From Desulfobacter postgatei 2ac9 (lineage in GTDB: Bacteria; Desulfobacterota; Desulfobacteria; Desulfobacterales; Desulfobacteraceae): a stretch of DNA of 64,000 nucleotides. The stretch is from the NCBI RefSeq assembly GCF_000233695.2, contig NZ_CM001488.1:1611203-1675202 (forward strand). The letters run 5' to 3'. The notes under the pieces are model-generated. The model saw nothing but the letters and a program-made list of their open reading frames with translations, did no database searches and was not told the origin of the DNA. Numbering within the stretch: the first letter of the stretch is position 1; each line of letters starts with the position of its first letter. Made by a program: the position numbers and the translations under genes. Shown one piece after another: positions 16,336-25,619 of this stretch.

Positions 16336-18275
16336 AAAATATTCGTCAGTTCCTTTATCTGTATTTCCCATACATATTGATTGGTTTTGTTTTGTTACAC
16401 AATTTAGGTGTATATTATTCTCATTCATATCCTTCAGATAAACTATTTGATTCAGACTGTAATTATTTGCCGACTTTATATAGAGATTTATTTGTTAATG
16501 GTGGGAATTACAGTGATTGGTATGGTTCTGCAGCTCCTTATTATTTTCCGGACATGCTGGTATATTTTTTCTCAAATTTTATTACCGGTAATTTCTATCA
16601 CGCCATCCCGCTATCTTTTACAATTTTTTCAATTCTGATTTTAATATCAGTATACAGAATTAATCGTAATTTTTTTGATCATATTGCTGCGTTATACATG
16701 ACCGTACTCCCAGTTTCATTTTTCTATATATTTCCAACTTATGTATATTCAATGCAGTTTGCAACAGTATTTCATTATGGAGAGTTCATTATTGCTCTGC
16801 TGTCAGTCGGTCTGATTCTGGCGATGCTTCGTTATCCATGGAAAAAAACGAATTATGTACTGTTGATCTGTCTGTCAATTTTGACAACGGCTTCAGATAG
16901 TATGTATATTTTACATTTAGTTTTGCCAACATTGGTTACCCTTTTAGTACTATGGTTGGTGAAGATGGTGCATCATAAGCAGGTATTCATTATTTCAGCT
17001 TCACTCATTATATCCATGTTTATGGGTAAAATTTTGAGCGGTATTATTACCATCAATCAAAGCAACTATGCTAAAGCGATTACATTATCCACAAAACATT
17101 TATTTGTGAATATTTCTAGAATATTAGAGATAATTCAACTGTCTTTCAATGAATATCCTCTTAGTTCTTTGTTGATCTTGGCAATGTATATTTTGATAAC
17201 ATACTTGCTTCTGAAGTATGTCAGAAATCCTAAGCTTGAAGCTGATCAACCTGGATTAGATAGACTGCTTTTCCTGTTTATATACCTGATAGTAACGCTG
17301 TTTGGGAATATATTGGCACTAAGCTTTATTTATCCGAATAAAATCTATCAGCATTACATGATTCCGGTTTTTTTACTTCCGATTATTCTAATACCTGCTG
17401 TTTTATATTGGACAAGGTTTCATTTAAAGAGCAAGTTGTTTAAACGGAGCTATGTCACTTTTTCATTTTTGATGGCATTTGTTTTATTGTTTCAAACCTA
17501 TACAAAATTTAATGATGTCTCCTTTAAAAATGAATACTATCCTGAAACAGTTGCTTGTATCGATAGCTTTATTGAAAAAACGGGAGCAAAGCACGGAATT
17601 TCTGAGTATTGGGACAGTAAATATACTCATTTGTTAAGTAAAAATGATATTACGATAGCTCAGTACACCTTTGATCTGACAAGATTTGAAGCAGTTAATA
17701 CCATCGCTTGGTATAAAAATTATTATGACTTTGCTCTGATTAAAAATAATTCATTAAACAAGAATAAGATTCTCTCTTTAAACGGTAAGCCTTCGGCTGT
17801 TGTAAAGTGCTTTGATACTGAGATTTTGTACTATGAAAACAAAATGGTGATAAATGACACATTAAGCAAAGCTCCCTATCAAAACTTACCGGAAATACAG
17901 GATGAAACCATCGGATTTAATTCATCGGATGTGGTTTTTAGTGGGTGGTCTTATAATGAGACGCATCACAGATGGTCACATGGGAAACAGTCTCTAATTT
18001 TGTTTAGAATCAACCCTGATCATATTGAGGGCAAATTGAATCTACATATTGGGACATTGGGGGTTCAGCATATACATATACGCATGAATGATTATGAAAT
18101 TTATTCCAACTCTTTGAATTCAGCAGATAAAAAAATAAGCATCCGTTTCAAATCGAATATTCTTTTCAAGGAGCAGACAAATATCCTCAGTTTTGAATTT
18201 CCGGATGCACGCCTTCCCAATACTGATGATAAAAGAATGTTAGCGATGTTGATCAGGTCGCTTATCATTGAGTAA
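16332..18275 (+). CDS. Large polytopic membrane protein, putative GtrC-like glycosyltransferase
   Basis: A 647-residue protein with about ten or more hydrophobic segments over residues 1-410, followed by a soluble region of about 230 residues predicted outside the cytoplasm. The first outer loop has acidic residues (DSDCNYLP near 40), typical of GT-C transferases that use polyprenyl-linked donors. No specific family is recognised from sequence. Position as the third gene after gtrB- and gtrA-like genes, with an ATGA overlap, implies transfer of the sugar to a surface glycan. Codon use and base content are strongly AT-biased, unlike the MBOAT gene that follows. Confidence 0.65.
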   Translation: MKNIRQFLYLYFPYILIGFVLLHNLGVYYSHSYPSDKLFDSDCNYLPTLYRDLFVNGGNYSDWYGSAAPYYFPDMLVYFFSNFITGNFYHAIPLSFTIFSILILISVYRINRNFFDHIAALYMTVLPVSFFYIFPTYVYSMQFATVFHYGEFIIALLSVGLILAMLRYPWKKTNYVLLICLSILTTASDSMYILHLVLPTLVTLLVLWLVKMVHHKQVFIISASLIISMFMGKILSGIITINQSNYAKAITLSTKHLFVNISRILEIIQLSFNEYPLSSLLILAMYILITYLLLKYVRNPKLEADQPGLDRLLFLFIYLIVTLFGNILALSFIYPNKIYQHYMIPVFLLPIILIPAVLYWTRFHLKSKLFKRSYVTFSFLMAFVLLFQTYTKFNDVSFKNEYYPETVACIDSFIEKTGAKHGISEYWDSKYTHLLSKNDITIAQYTFDLTRFEAVNTIAWYKNYYDFALIKNNSLNKNKILSLNGKPSAVVKCFDTEILYYENKMVINDTLSKAPYQNLPEIQDETIGFNSSDVVFSGWSYNETHHRWSHGKQSLILFRINPDHIEGKLNLHIGTLGVQHIHIRMNDYEIYSNSLNSADKKISIRFKSNILFKEQTNILSFEFPDARLPNTDDKRMLAMLIRSLIIE

Positions 18276-18360
18276 GTGTGCAAATATAAGGCGATGCTAT
18301 ATAATCCAATTGAAAAGATTTACCAACGTTAGACGAGTGCTGGATAAGCTTTTCCACATG

Positions 18361-18388
18361 TTGACAATTTATTTTGAACAATTAGAAT
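18361..18388 (+). promoter_or_regulatory. Candidate sigma-70 promoter for the MBOAT/SGNH pair
   Basis: A perfect TTGACA at 18361-18366 and TAGAAT at 18383-18388 are separated by 16 bp, about 56 bp upstream of the ATG at 18445. The rest of the 169-bp gap shows no other feature. Confidence 0.55.
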
Positions 18389-18444
18389 GCACAAAACAAA
18401 AGAATCCATTGATGTAGTCGCTGTTAACTGGGTGCCATTCACGA

Positions 18445-19917
18445 ATGCTGTTTAATTCATATCTGTTTATTTTTGTTTTTTTACCCGTCACTCTCGCCCT
18501 GATTGTTGCGGGCCGCTATTTGTATGGGGCCCGGGGCGGGTTAGCCTGCATTGTTTCAGGTTCACTTGTTTTTTACGGGTACTGGAACCCTATATTCCTG
18601 GTGCTGCTCCTGGGCTCGATCTTGGTTAACCACCAAATCGGACTTCGGATCATGAAGACGCCGGGGAAACATCCTAAAACATGGCTCTTGGTCGGAATTT
18701 TCCTGAACATGGGCGTACTCGGGTATTTTAAATACTGGAATTTTTTTTTAGTCTCCCTTGCCCAGGTATTACCCTTTGATCCAAATATTCACCCCCTTGT
18801 CCTGCCCTTGGGTATTTCCTTTTACACCTTTCAGCAGATTGCATTCCTAGTGGATGTTTATCATAAAAAGATCAAGCGCAGCTCCTTTTTAGAATATATG
18901 GCCTTTGTCTCTTTTTTTCCGCAACTTATCGCCGGTCCCATTATACGTTACAACACAGTTCACGGGCAGTTTATCTCCCCTGAATGGCTGAGATGGAACA
19001 ATGAAAGTTTCGCCACAGGCCTGTCTCTTTTTTCATTGGGCTTATTTAAAAAAACAGTTCTGGCAGATCAACTGGCGGTATTTGTGGGGCCGGTTTTTGA
19101 TGCCGGTGCGCGTGGGGATGTCGTTTCGGCTATGGCGGCATGGACGGCAACCCTGGCCTATACCTTTCAATTGTATTTTGACTTTTCAGGATATGCAGAT
19201 ATGGCCCTTGGACTGGGTGCCATGATGGGCATCCGGTTGCCGGACAATTTTAACTCTCCTTATCGGGCTCATAATTTCATTAACTTTTGGCAGCGATGGC
19301 ATATCAGCCTCTCCCATTTTTTTCGGGATTATCTGTATATTCCCCTCGGTGGCAGCCGGTGTTCTTTTCCCAGGCATCTTAACAATCTAATGATCACCAT
19401 GCTTCTTTGCGGATTGTGGCATGGTGCCGGATGGCAGTTTGTTTTCTGGGGTGGGATGCACGGGCTGTTTCTGATGCTGGACCATCTGAGGGAATCCCGA
19501 TTTCCCAAATTACGGCTGCCCCGCCCATTGGGCGTTCTGGTGACATTTTTGGTAATTGCCCTGCTATGGACAGCTTTCAGGGCCGTCAACATGGGCACCG
19601 CCTTGTACCTTTATAAAACCATGTTCTGTTTGAGCGAATTTTTGAAATCAGTGCAATTATCTTTTCCAACGTTCGACATAGCCAACTTTATCACGGCCGG
19701 ATCAGGATCAGCCCCATACTGGCTGATCCTGTCCGCCCTGATCGTGTGGGGGCTTCCCAATACTGCGGCGTGGTGTCGCTTATATACCGAAAACAAGGGA
19801 GCATTTCCTGTTGTTCAGGGAAGAACAAAAGCCATTGTGGCAGGCATGCTGTTTTTTGTTTCTTTGAAGGTGCTGGCCGGCACCGGCAGCAGTGAATTTC
19901 TTTATTTTAATTTCTAA
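18445..19917 (+). CDS. MBOAT-family O-acyltransferase (AlgI-like)
   Basis: A 490-residue polytopic protein of the membrane-bound O-acyltransferase family. The AlgI-type motifs are present: LPLGISFYTFQQIAFLVD near 115, the FFPQLIAGPI region near 155, the WQRWHISLSHFFRDYLYIPLGG core near 280, and the catalytic histidine in LCGLWHGAGW near 323. Such proteins pass an acyl, usually acetyl, group across the membrane for modification of an extracellular polysaccharide. The gene 15 bp downstream encodes an SGNH-like partner, the usual pairing. The substrate polymer is presumably the glycan made by the upstream genes, but this is not shown. Confidence 0.92.
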   Translation: MLFNSYLFIFVFLPVTLALIVAGRYLYGARGGLACIVSGSLVFYGYWNPIFLVLLLGSILVNHQIGLRIMKTPGKHPKTWLLVGIFLNMGVLGYFKYWNFFLVSLAQVLPFDPNIHPLVLPLGISFYTFQQIAFLVDVYHKKIKRSSFLEYMAFVSFFPQLIAGPIIRYNTVHGQFISPEWLRWNNESFATGLSLFSLGLFKKTVLADQLAVFVGPVFDAGARGDVVSAMAAWTATLAYTFQLYFDFSGYADMALGLGAMMGIRLPDNFNSPYRAHNFINFWQRWHISLSHFFRDYLYIPLGGSRCSFPRHLNNLMITMLLCGLWHGAGWQFVFWGGMHGLFLMLDHLRESRFPKLRLPRPLGVLVTFLVIALLWTAFRAVNMGTALYLYKTMFCLSEFLKSVQLSFPTFDIANFITAGSGSAPYWLILSALIVWGLPNTAAWCRLYTENKGAFPVVQGRTKAIVAGMLFFVSLKVLAGTGSSEFLYFNF

Positions 19918-19932
19918 AGGGCCACAACACAG

Positions 19933-20940
19933 ATGAAAATTATCGTTGGATTTTTCGGAGGATTCTGCGGCGCGGCTCTCTTATGGATCCTGCTGGTTAT
20001 GGGGCAATTGGGCAACGCGACCCCTGACAGCCAGTGGGTGCGGCAGGCCTATGCGTATAAGCGGGCCCTATGCGACAAAATTTCAGGGTCCAAGATCGTG
20101 ATTGTCGGCGGATCTGCCGCACTTTTTTCTATCAACTCCATTGCGCTGCAGGAGCGATATCACCGACCTGTTATCAATTTAGGGGTCAATGCAGGAGTTT
20201 CACTGCCTTATATACTTGAACAGGCAAAAGCCGTCCTTACCCCTGGCGATACCGCCCTGCTTCCTCTGGAATATCCCCTGTATAACTATAATTATACGAT
20301 CAATCCGGTTATGGTGGATTTTTATCTTTCTGAACCCGGGCTTCTGGCAAAACAGGCGTGGCAGCTTCAGTTAAAATTATTGTTCGCTGTTACCCCCGAG
20401 CGTCTTATCCAGGGGTATCGGGGGATTCCCAGGGGATTCTCAGTTCAAGGGCTGTACGGCCCCCACCACATGAATGCCCATGGTGACCAAACCCACTCTG
20501 AAGTCGCAAGACAGTCCGAGAATCAAAAGGCAATCGTCAATTCACTGACTCCCCGGTACTATGGTAAGAATTTTTCAAAAAAAAATGAAGCCTGGAACCT
20601 TTTGACCGCTTTCCAGCACTGGGCTGACAGCCGGAACATTTGCCTGATATTCATCCCACCAGGTTTTCTATTTCAACAAGCCTATATAACAGATCCGGTG
20701 GAAAACCATTTTTATACCACGCTGCCCGCCCTTGCACGGAAAAAGGGGTTAACATACCTTGGCCGTCCCCTGGAATATATGTTTCCCCCCGACTACTATT
20801 TTGATACCCCCTATCACCTGACTGCCGAAGCAAGGCAAATATACACAACCCGAATCATCGAACTGATAGGACCGATCATGAATAAGGAAATTATTCACTC
20901 GCACGTTCAACGTATTCCCGGGTCCGGGTATCGATTTTAA
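19933..20940 (+). CDS. SGNH-hydrolase-like membrane-anchored protein (AlgJ/DltD-type partner)
   Basis: A 335-residue protein with one N-terminal transmembrane helix (about 4-24) and a periplasmic domain. GGSAALFSIN near residue 60 looks like the SGNH nucleophile block, and a C-terminal DTPYHLTAEA block provides the Asp/His pair. In family pairs the SGNH protein moves the acyl group delivered by MBOAT onto the polymer. It lies 15 bp after the MBOAT gene. Its last 50 bp run antisense through the 3' end of efp, so the C-terminal tail (about 16 residues) is encoded opposite EF-P codons. No closer family can be named. Confidence 0.72.
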   Translation: MKIIVGFFGGFCGAALLWILLVMGQLGNATPDSQWVRQAYAYKRALCDKISGSKIVIVGGSAALFSINSIALQERYHRPVINLGVNAGVSLPYILEQAKAVLTPGDTALLPLEYPLYNYNYTINPVMVDFYLSEPGLLAKQAWQLQLKLLFAVTPERLIQGYRGIPRGFSVQGLYGPHHMNAHGDQTHSEVARQSENQKAIVNSLTPRYYGKNFSKKNEAWNLLTAFQHWADSRNICLIFIPPGFLFQQAYITDPVENHFYTTLPALARKKGLTYLGRPLEYMFPPDYYFDTPYHLTAEARQIYTTRIIELIGPIMNKEIIHSHVQRIPGSGYRF

Positions 20941-21454
20941 TCAACTGATTTTCATCGACAAAAGGAGGCACCTGGAGTTCAAACCCGGTTTCAACCGTGG
21001 CCGGCTTGGTGTCGCCAGTGGCCGTATCTCCCTTGGCCCAGGGTTCGGTGGAGGTGACTCGCAGGATTACAAAGTTGGGAAGTGTAACGCCAATGGGTTT
21101 CTGGTTATGCAGAAGCACGGTGCACAGGGTGTTTTCTTTGAGCAGATCCACGTTCTCTCCGATCTGTTCCTTAGTCAGCATGACTTGCTCGTAAGTGGTT
21201 GAATTCATAAAGCACCATCCATCCCGGTCTGAATACAGGTATTCCATATCCGCCTCTTCCAGGTCAACCTTTTCAAATTTATCACCGGAACGGTAGGTTC
21301 GTTCAAACTGGGAACCTGTGATCATATTTTTAAGTTTGCATTTATACAGGGACTGCCCCTTGCCCGGTTTTTTAAACTCAAAACCGACAATTACATGGGG
21401 ATCTCCGTCAATATCGAGTTTAAGCCCTTTTTTCAAATCACTGGCTAAGTACAT
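20891..21454 (-). CDS. efp: Translation elongation factor P
   Basis: EF-P rescues ribosomes stalled on proline runs. The protein is 187 residues from the ATG at 21454, preceded by AAGGAG at good spacing; the open frame extends 12 codons further up but the family start is MYLASDLKKG. The tip loop of domain I reads PGKG with the conserved lysine at about residue 32, the usual post-translationally modified position in lysine-type EF-Ps. The domain 2-3 OB folds follow at normal length. It lies downstream of tolC behind a terminator, so it is probably transcribed on its own. It overlaps the convergent SGNH gene by 50 bp. Confidence 0.96.
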   Translation of the reverse strand: MYLASDLKKGLKLDIDGDPHVIVGFEFKKPGKGQSLYKCKLKNMITGSQFERTYRSGDKFEKVDLEEADMEYLYSDRDGWCFMNSTTYEQVMLTKEQIGENVDLLKENTLCTVLLHNQKPIGVTLPNFVILRVTSTEPWAKGDTATGDTKPATVETGFELQVPPFVDENQLIKIDTRTREYVERASE

Positions 21455-21474
21455 CCAAATCTCCTTAAAATTAT

Positions 21475-21515
21475 AAAAAATAAAAGCCAACCCCTTGGGA
21501 AAGTAAGGGTTGGCT
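21475..21515 (-). terminator. Rho-independent terminator after the TolC-family gene
   Basis: Arms AGCCAACCC and GGGTTGGCT (21507-21515 and 21485-21493, read on the minus strand) are followed by a run of T. It sits 6 bp after the tolC stop and before efp. Confidence 0.85.
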
Positions 21516-21521
21516 CAAAAA

Positions 21522-22844
21522 TTATTCAATATCCTCTTTTCCTGTGTAAAATTTTAACTCAGAGACTGCCAGCTGGTAATCCAGCGTGGCACGGGTTTCG
21601 TTGGCCTGGGCACGCAGCAGCCGGTCCTGGGCATCCAAAAGGGAAGGAATCGTCGACAATCCAGCTTTAAGCCGGTTTTCTTCAACATCATAATATTCAT
21701 TGGCTGCGGTCAGGCCTTCGGCACAGCTTTTAATTCTCTGCTTGGCCTCGTTCATTGAATAAAGGGCATTGTAGATACCCGTTGCAATGGCATTTTTGGC
21801 ATCTTCAATAAGGGCGCTTATTTTTTGGGCTTGCGTATTGTATTTTTCTTTTTCATACCAGGCCCTTCCGCCGTCAAACAGGTCCCAGGATGCCGTCACC
21901 CCCCCTGACCAGTAGCGGTTTGTTTTATTCTGTTCCACCCACTGCTCGTATTCATCGTCACGGTCGTAATATCCGACATCGAATTTTACCGTGGGTAAAT
22001 ATTTCCCTATGGCAATTTTTGCATTTTTGTCTGCAATTTCAAGCTGATAGGCAAGGCTTTTTATGTCCGGCCGATTTTCAAGGGCATATTTTAAACTGTC
22101 ATCAAAGACAGGCTCCGTTGCCAGCAAAGGGTTCAACCGTCCGGAAAATTCAATGGCCGGATCCATCGTCTGATTCATCAGGGCGAATAATTCCACCCGC
22201 TGCCTGTTCACATCATTTTTGGCTATTTTGTAAAGATCCTGGGCATCGGCCAAATCCACCCGGGCCTGAAGCACATTCACCCAGGGCACCAGCTCTCTTT
22301 TTAAAAAGGCTTCAGCCGATTTAACACTTTCAGTCAGGCGGTTGACGGATTCCTGGGTTGTGATCACATCCTGTTTGGCCTTCATCAGTTTGTAAAAAGT
22401 GGTTTCGATCCGGTAAGCCAGCTCCATACCGGCAAGCTCCATTTCGGTTTTGGCCAGCTCTTCCGAAATACGGGCACGCTGGTAGGTGTTTGTAATGCGT
22501 GAGCCTGCATAAAGAATCTGGGTCAGTCGAATGCTGAAAGAGCGGACATCTTTGTCGACATAATCGGGGTCAGAAGATCCCTTGGCACTGATACTTCTGA
22601 TGGGGGTCATCGAGTACGAGGAGGAAACAGAAGGCAAAAAATCAGCCCTGGCTTCCTTGATGCCGTGGGTGCTTATATCAACGTCAAAGCGTGAAGCCTT
22701 AAGGGACGGGTTGTTTTCCATCCCTGCCTTCAAGCATTGCGCCAGGGTCATTTTCTGTTCTCCTGCCCAGGCCGGACCCGTCGCAGCCCCCAAAAAAAGC
22801 GTCAACATCAATCCAAAACCAATATAAGAACCAAACCGTTTCAC
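21522..22844 (-). CDS. TolC-family outer membrane efflux protein
   Basis: A 440-residue outer-membrane channel protein. The signal peptide (about 1-27) ends ATGPAWA-G. Two OEP repeats follow, with the long alternating helices typical of TolC and signature stretches such as LAQCLKAGMENNPSLKASR and the second-half LENRPDIKSLAYQLE. TolC proteins connect inner-membrane pumps to the outside. No membrane-fusion or pump gene is adjacent, so this copy is an orphan here. The start appears to be GTG at 22844. It follows the unknown 142-aa gene by 4 bp and ends at a clear terminator. Confidence 0.92.
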   Translation of the reverse strand: MKRFGSYIGFGLMLTLFLGAATGPAWAGEQKMTLAQCLKAGMENNPSLKASRFDVDISTHGIKEARADFLPSVSSSYSMTPIRSISAKGSSDPDYVDKDVRSFSIRLTQILYAGSRITNTYQRARISEELAKTEMELAGMELAYRIETTFYKLMKAKQDVITTQESVNRLTESVKSAEAFLKRELVPWVNVLQARVDLADAQDLYKIAKNDVNRQRVELFALMNQTMDPAIEFSGRLNPLLATEPVFDDSLKYALENRPDIKSLAYQLEIADKNAKIAIGKYLPTVKFDVGYYDRDDEYEQWVEQNKTNRYWSGGVTASWDLFDGGRAWYEKEKYNTQAQKISALIEDAKNAIATGIYNALYSMNEAKQRIKSCAEGLTAANEYYDVEENRLKAGLSTIPSLLDAQDRLLRAQANETRATLDYQLAVSELKFYTGKEDIE

Positions 22845-22848
22845 GTTG

Positions 22849-23277
22849 CTACTTAGCCTCCGATTGTAATTTAATCATCCAAGATGTCCAAGAATGAACA
22901 TAAGTATCAGACATTTCCTTTGACCGCAAGTCTATCCAGGATTCAAGGATATCTTCCCATTGTCTTGAAGAGAGCTGTATAATATTTTTTGTCTCATCGG
23001 AGATGGGGAAAAAATCATCGCCTCGGCATATTTCCTTGTGATGCAAAATTACCATATCGAAAATGGACCTGATATAGAACAGGCGGGCTGCAGTGCGTAG
23101 GGGAAAGTCTGATTTGACGGCCCAGTGCCTGAACCTTTCAAGGGATTGCTGGGGCAATGCAACCATCTGGGAGGTGTCGTCGGTGGTGCATATTCTGAAA
23201 ATATGGGCAAGGTGCCTGCGCAGGGGGACCGGCAGGTCGTCAAACCATTGTAAAAAAGCGTCCAGGGGTGTAATCAC
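22849..23277 (-). CDS. Conserved-looking hypothetical protein, 142 aa
   Basis: I do not recognise a family. The protein is soluble, mostly helical and rich in Trp, Arg and His, with no signal peptide or membrane segment. It starts at a GTG with AGGAT about 8 bp upstream. It lies 68 bp after the last Ehr gene and 4 bp before the TolC-family gene, so it is probably translated with tolC. Whether it belongs functionally with the Ehr complex or the efflux protein is unclear. Confidence 0.6.
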   Translation of the reverse strand: MITPLDAFLQWFDDLPVPLRRHLAHIFRICTTDDTSQMVALPQQSLERFRHWAVKSDFPLRTAARLFYIRSIFDMVILHHKEICRGDDFFPISDETKNIIQLSSRQWEDILESWIDLRSKEMSDTYVHSWTSWMIKLQSEAK

Positions 23278-23345
23278 AATATCCTCATGTGCTTATGTAC
23301 TTACCGGGCCATGCGTTGATTCCCCCCAAAAAAAGTCAAACAGAA

Positions 23346-24086
23346 TTATTTAAAAAAGGAGAGCAGCGCGTGAAGGTTGGTCATGGGATGGGGCGGGCAT
23401 CCCGGGATAAACAGATCCACCGGCAGGATCTTATCCAGCCCCTCGGTAATTTCCGGGCTTCCGGTGAACGGGCCGCCGCTGATGGTGCATGAGCCTACGG
23501 CAATGACCACCTTCGGCGCCGGTGTGGCCTCATAGGTCTGGAGCAGGGCTGTTTTCATGTTTCTGGATACTGGGCCCGTGACCACAATCCCATCGGCATG
23601 ACGGGGAGAGGCGACAAAGTTTATGCCAAATCTGCCCAGATCGAAAAACGGCGTGGCCAGAACGTTGAGGTCAGCCTCACAGGCATTGCATCCGGCCGCT
23701 GACACCTGGCGAAGTTGCAGGGAGCGTCCAAACAATTTTTTAAAATGCTGCTTGGCGTGTTCGGCCAAAGCAGGCAGATCACCTGATGTTATCAGATCAG
23801 CCCGTTGAGACGTTGAAATTTCATAGTCATTGGTAAACTTGATCTGTCCGTTTGAGGTGTTCTCACAGGTCCCGCAAAATACGCACCGGCCCATGTCGAT
23901 CTTTTTATTCTGCACATCTATGGCGTCCTGGGGGCAGGATGCGGCACATGCTTTAAGGATTGCCGTGGAAATATTATCCTGGATAACGGGTCTGCCTCGG
24001 TAGCGGGGAAATACCTTGACCTTTTCTTCGGGATACCGGTTGGTCCGGCAGCCTTGTTCAAATCTGTTTTTCAGTACACTGAGCAT
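23346..24086 (-). CDS. Ehr complex small subunit: ferredoxin domain fused to NuoB/HyfI-like domain
   Basis: A 246-residue electron-transfer subunit. Residues about 30-90 form a reduced ferredoxin module with Cys47, Cys51, Cys68, Cys71 and Cys74, enough for one [4Fe-4S] cluster rather than two. Residues about 120-246 are the NuoB/hydrogenase small-subunit fold with Cys133, Cys136 (GCNACE), Cys200 (GSC) and Cys230 (PGCPP) as ligands of the proximal [4Fe-4S] cluster. It combines the jobs of HyfH and HyfI in one chain. It is the last gene of the six-gene operon and would pass electrons to or from the NuoD-like subunit at the membrane arm. Confidence 0.88.
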   Translation of the reverse strand: MLSVLKNRFEQGCRTNRYPEEKVKVFPRYRGRPVIQDNISTAILKACAASCPQDAIDVQNKKIDMGRCVFCGTCENTSNGQIKFTNDYEISTSQRADLITSGDLPALAEHAKQHFKKLFGRSLQLRQVSAAGCNACEADLNVLATPFFDLGRFGINFVASPRHADGIVVTGPVSRNMKTALLQTYEATPAPKVVIAVGSCTISGGPFTGSPEITEGLDKILPVDLFIPGCPPHPMTNLHALLSFFK

Positions 24087-24104
24087 ATAATGTTCTCCGC
24101 TTTT

Positions 24105-25619
24105 TTAAAGATCAAATCCGCAATAGGATAGATTGAAGCTTTTGTTGTTTAAGGGGAAATCCGATATCCCGGTATCTCTGAGCGCCATGGCCAGACCGTT
24201 CCAGTTGTGAAAGGAAGGATCCTTGATCTTGTACCTTAGGATTTTTCCATTTTCATCGGTCAGAACAGCATGGGAGACTTCCCCCCGCCAGGCCTCATTC
24301 AGGGCCACGGAAAAGCTTGAAGCCGGCAGGTCGTAGGCCATGCCATCGCTTACACACCGGGTTTCGACGGGGATGGCGGCCAATGATTCAATTATTTGAA
24401 GAGACTGGTGGATTTCATCATACCTGACCCGGGCCCTGGCATAGACGTCACCCGTGGCTTTTTTATTTTTCGGTATGTCGATGTGCGGGTAGTGTTCCGT
24501 GGGGAAACACCGTCTCACGTCGTAGGCCATGCCGCTGGCCCGGCCGGCAGGCCCCACCAGCCCGAGATGATCGGCATCTTCATGACTCACGGCTCCGCAT
24601 CCCTCAAATCTGGCCCGGACGGTGACAGCGTTGAAGAGAAGCTCCAATACGTGTGTCACTTCGGGCCGAAGTTCTGCCAGGCGATCGTTGAGCACTCTTC
24701 TTATCTCATTGGACAGGGAAAACCGGACCCCACCCGGCCGGACCAGGCCCTTGCCGAATCGGTTCCCGCAAATCAAGAGGGATAAGTTGAGAAAATCTCC
24801 TCTGATCCTGCCAAAATAGTTGGCAGGCGGCAGAAAGGCAACGTCGCCGCTAAGCGCTCCGAGATCTCCGATGTGGTTTGCCAAACGTTCCAGTTCAAGG
24901 GCAATGGTTCGGATGACCTGCGCCCCCTGATCCGGTTGAATTTCGGTCAGTGCCTCCAGGTTCTGGGCCATGCACAGGCTATGGCCGATGGTCGTATCGC
25001 CTGCAATGTTTTCCCCAAGGATGGGAAGCCGCTTGTCCGGGACCTGCGTAAGCTGTTTTTCAATGCCCCGGTGCTGGTATCCCAGTTGGATTTCCAGGTG
25101 CAGGACACGTTCACCGATGCAGTTGAACCTGAAATGGCCCGGTTCGATAACCCCGGCATGGACCGGCCCCACAGCCACTTCGTGGATCTCCTCGCCCTCT
25201 ACCTGGTAATACGTATAATTTCCCGGGATGTCCTGAGTGTAGTCATTGCCGAACACATCAGCCGTCCCGTCGGAGTAATTGGGATGGTATCGGACCATTT
25301 TTAGCCAGGGATGGCCCTGGGGGCGGATGCCGTATTGCTCTGCCATTTCCCGTTCAAACAGGTGAAAAGGTTCGCAGATTCGGGTGAATGAGGGATAGGG
25401 GTCCGGCACATCACAGCCGGCCACAAAAAGTTTGTCGGTCCGCAACACCGCCAAAAGTTTTAAACGGTTCTTGTCCGGGTAGGCAAAATACTGAACAACT
25501 TTTCCTCCGTCGGTCACCATGTCCAGGGCCTGGGTCCGGAATTCATCAAAAGAAAGATGGGGAATCTCCTTTCGACAGACTTTTTCGGCGTTTGAAATCT
25601 GTAAAAAAGCGTTGCTCAT
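24105..25619 (-). CDS. Ehr complex large subunit (NuoC-NuoD/HyfG-like) lacking NiFe ligands
   Basis: A 504-residue fusion: NuoC-like about 1-135, NuoD/hydrogenase-large-subunit-like about 150-504. The membrane-bound hydrogenase signature HRGIEK is kept at 183-188, but where group 4 hydrogenases have CxxC (ERICGIC region) this protein has ENIAGDTTIGHS at 203-214. The C-terminus ends LSYCGFDL instead of carrying DPCxxC. Both pairs of [NiFe] cysteines are therefore missing, which matches the energy-converting hydrogenase related (Ehr) complexes. It should not be annotated as a hydrogenase. The start overlaps the hyfF-like stop by 4 bp. Confidence 0.9.
   Translation of the reverse strand: MSNAFLQISNAEKVCRKEIPHLSFDEFRTQALDMVTDGGKVVQYFAYPDKNRLKLLAVLRTDKLFVAGCDVPDPYPSFTRICEPFHLFEREMAEQYGIRPQGHPWLKMVRYHPNYSDGTADVFGNDYTQDIPGNYTYYQVEGEEIHEVAVGPVHAGVIEPGHFRFNCIGERVLHLEIQLGYQHRGIEKQLTQVPDKRLPILGENIAGDTTIGHSLCMAQNLEALTEIQPDQGAQVIRTIALELERLANHIGDLGALSGDVAFLPPANYFGRIRGDFLNLSLLICGNRFGKGLVRPGGVRFSLSNEIRRVLNDRLAELRPEVTHVLELLFNAVTVRARFEGCGAVSHEDADHLGLVGPAGRASGMAYDVRRCFPTEHYPHIDIPKNKKATGDVYARARVRYDEIHQSLQIIESLAAIPVETRCVSDGMAYDLPASSFSVALNEAWRGEVSHAVLTDENGKILRYKIKDPSFHNWNGLAMALRDTGISDFPLNNKSFNLSYCGFDL

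Noticed and set aside
24105..25619. Annotation as a [NiFe] hydrogenase large subunit
   Set aside because: Both cysteine pairs that bind the NiFe centre are absent, so it is described as an Ehr subunit instead.
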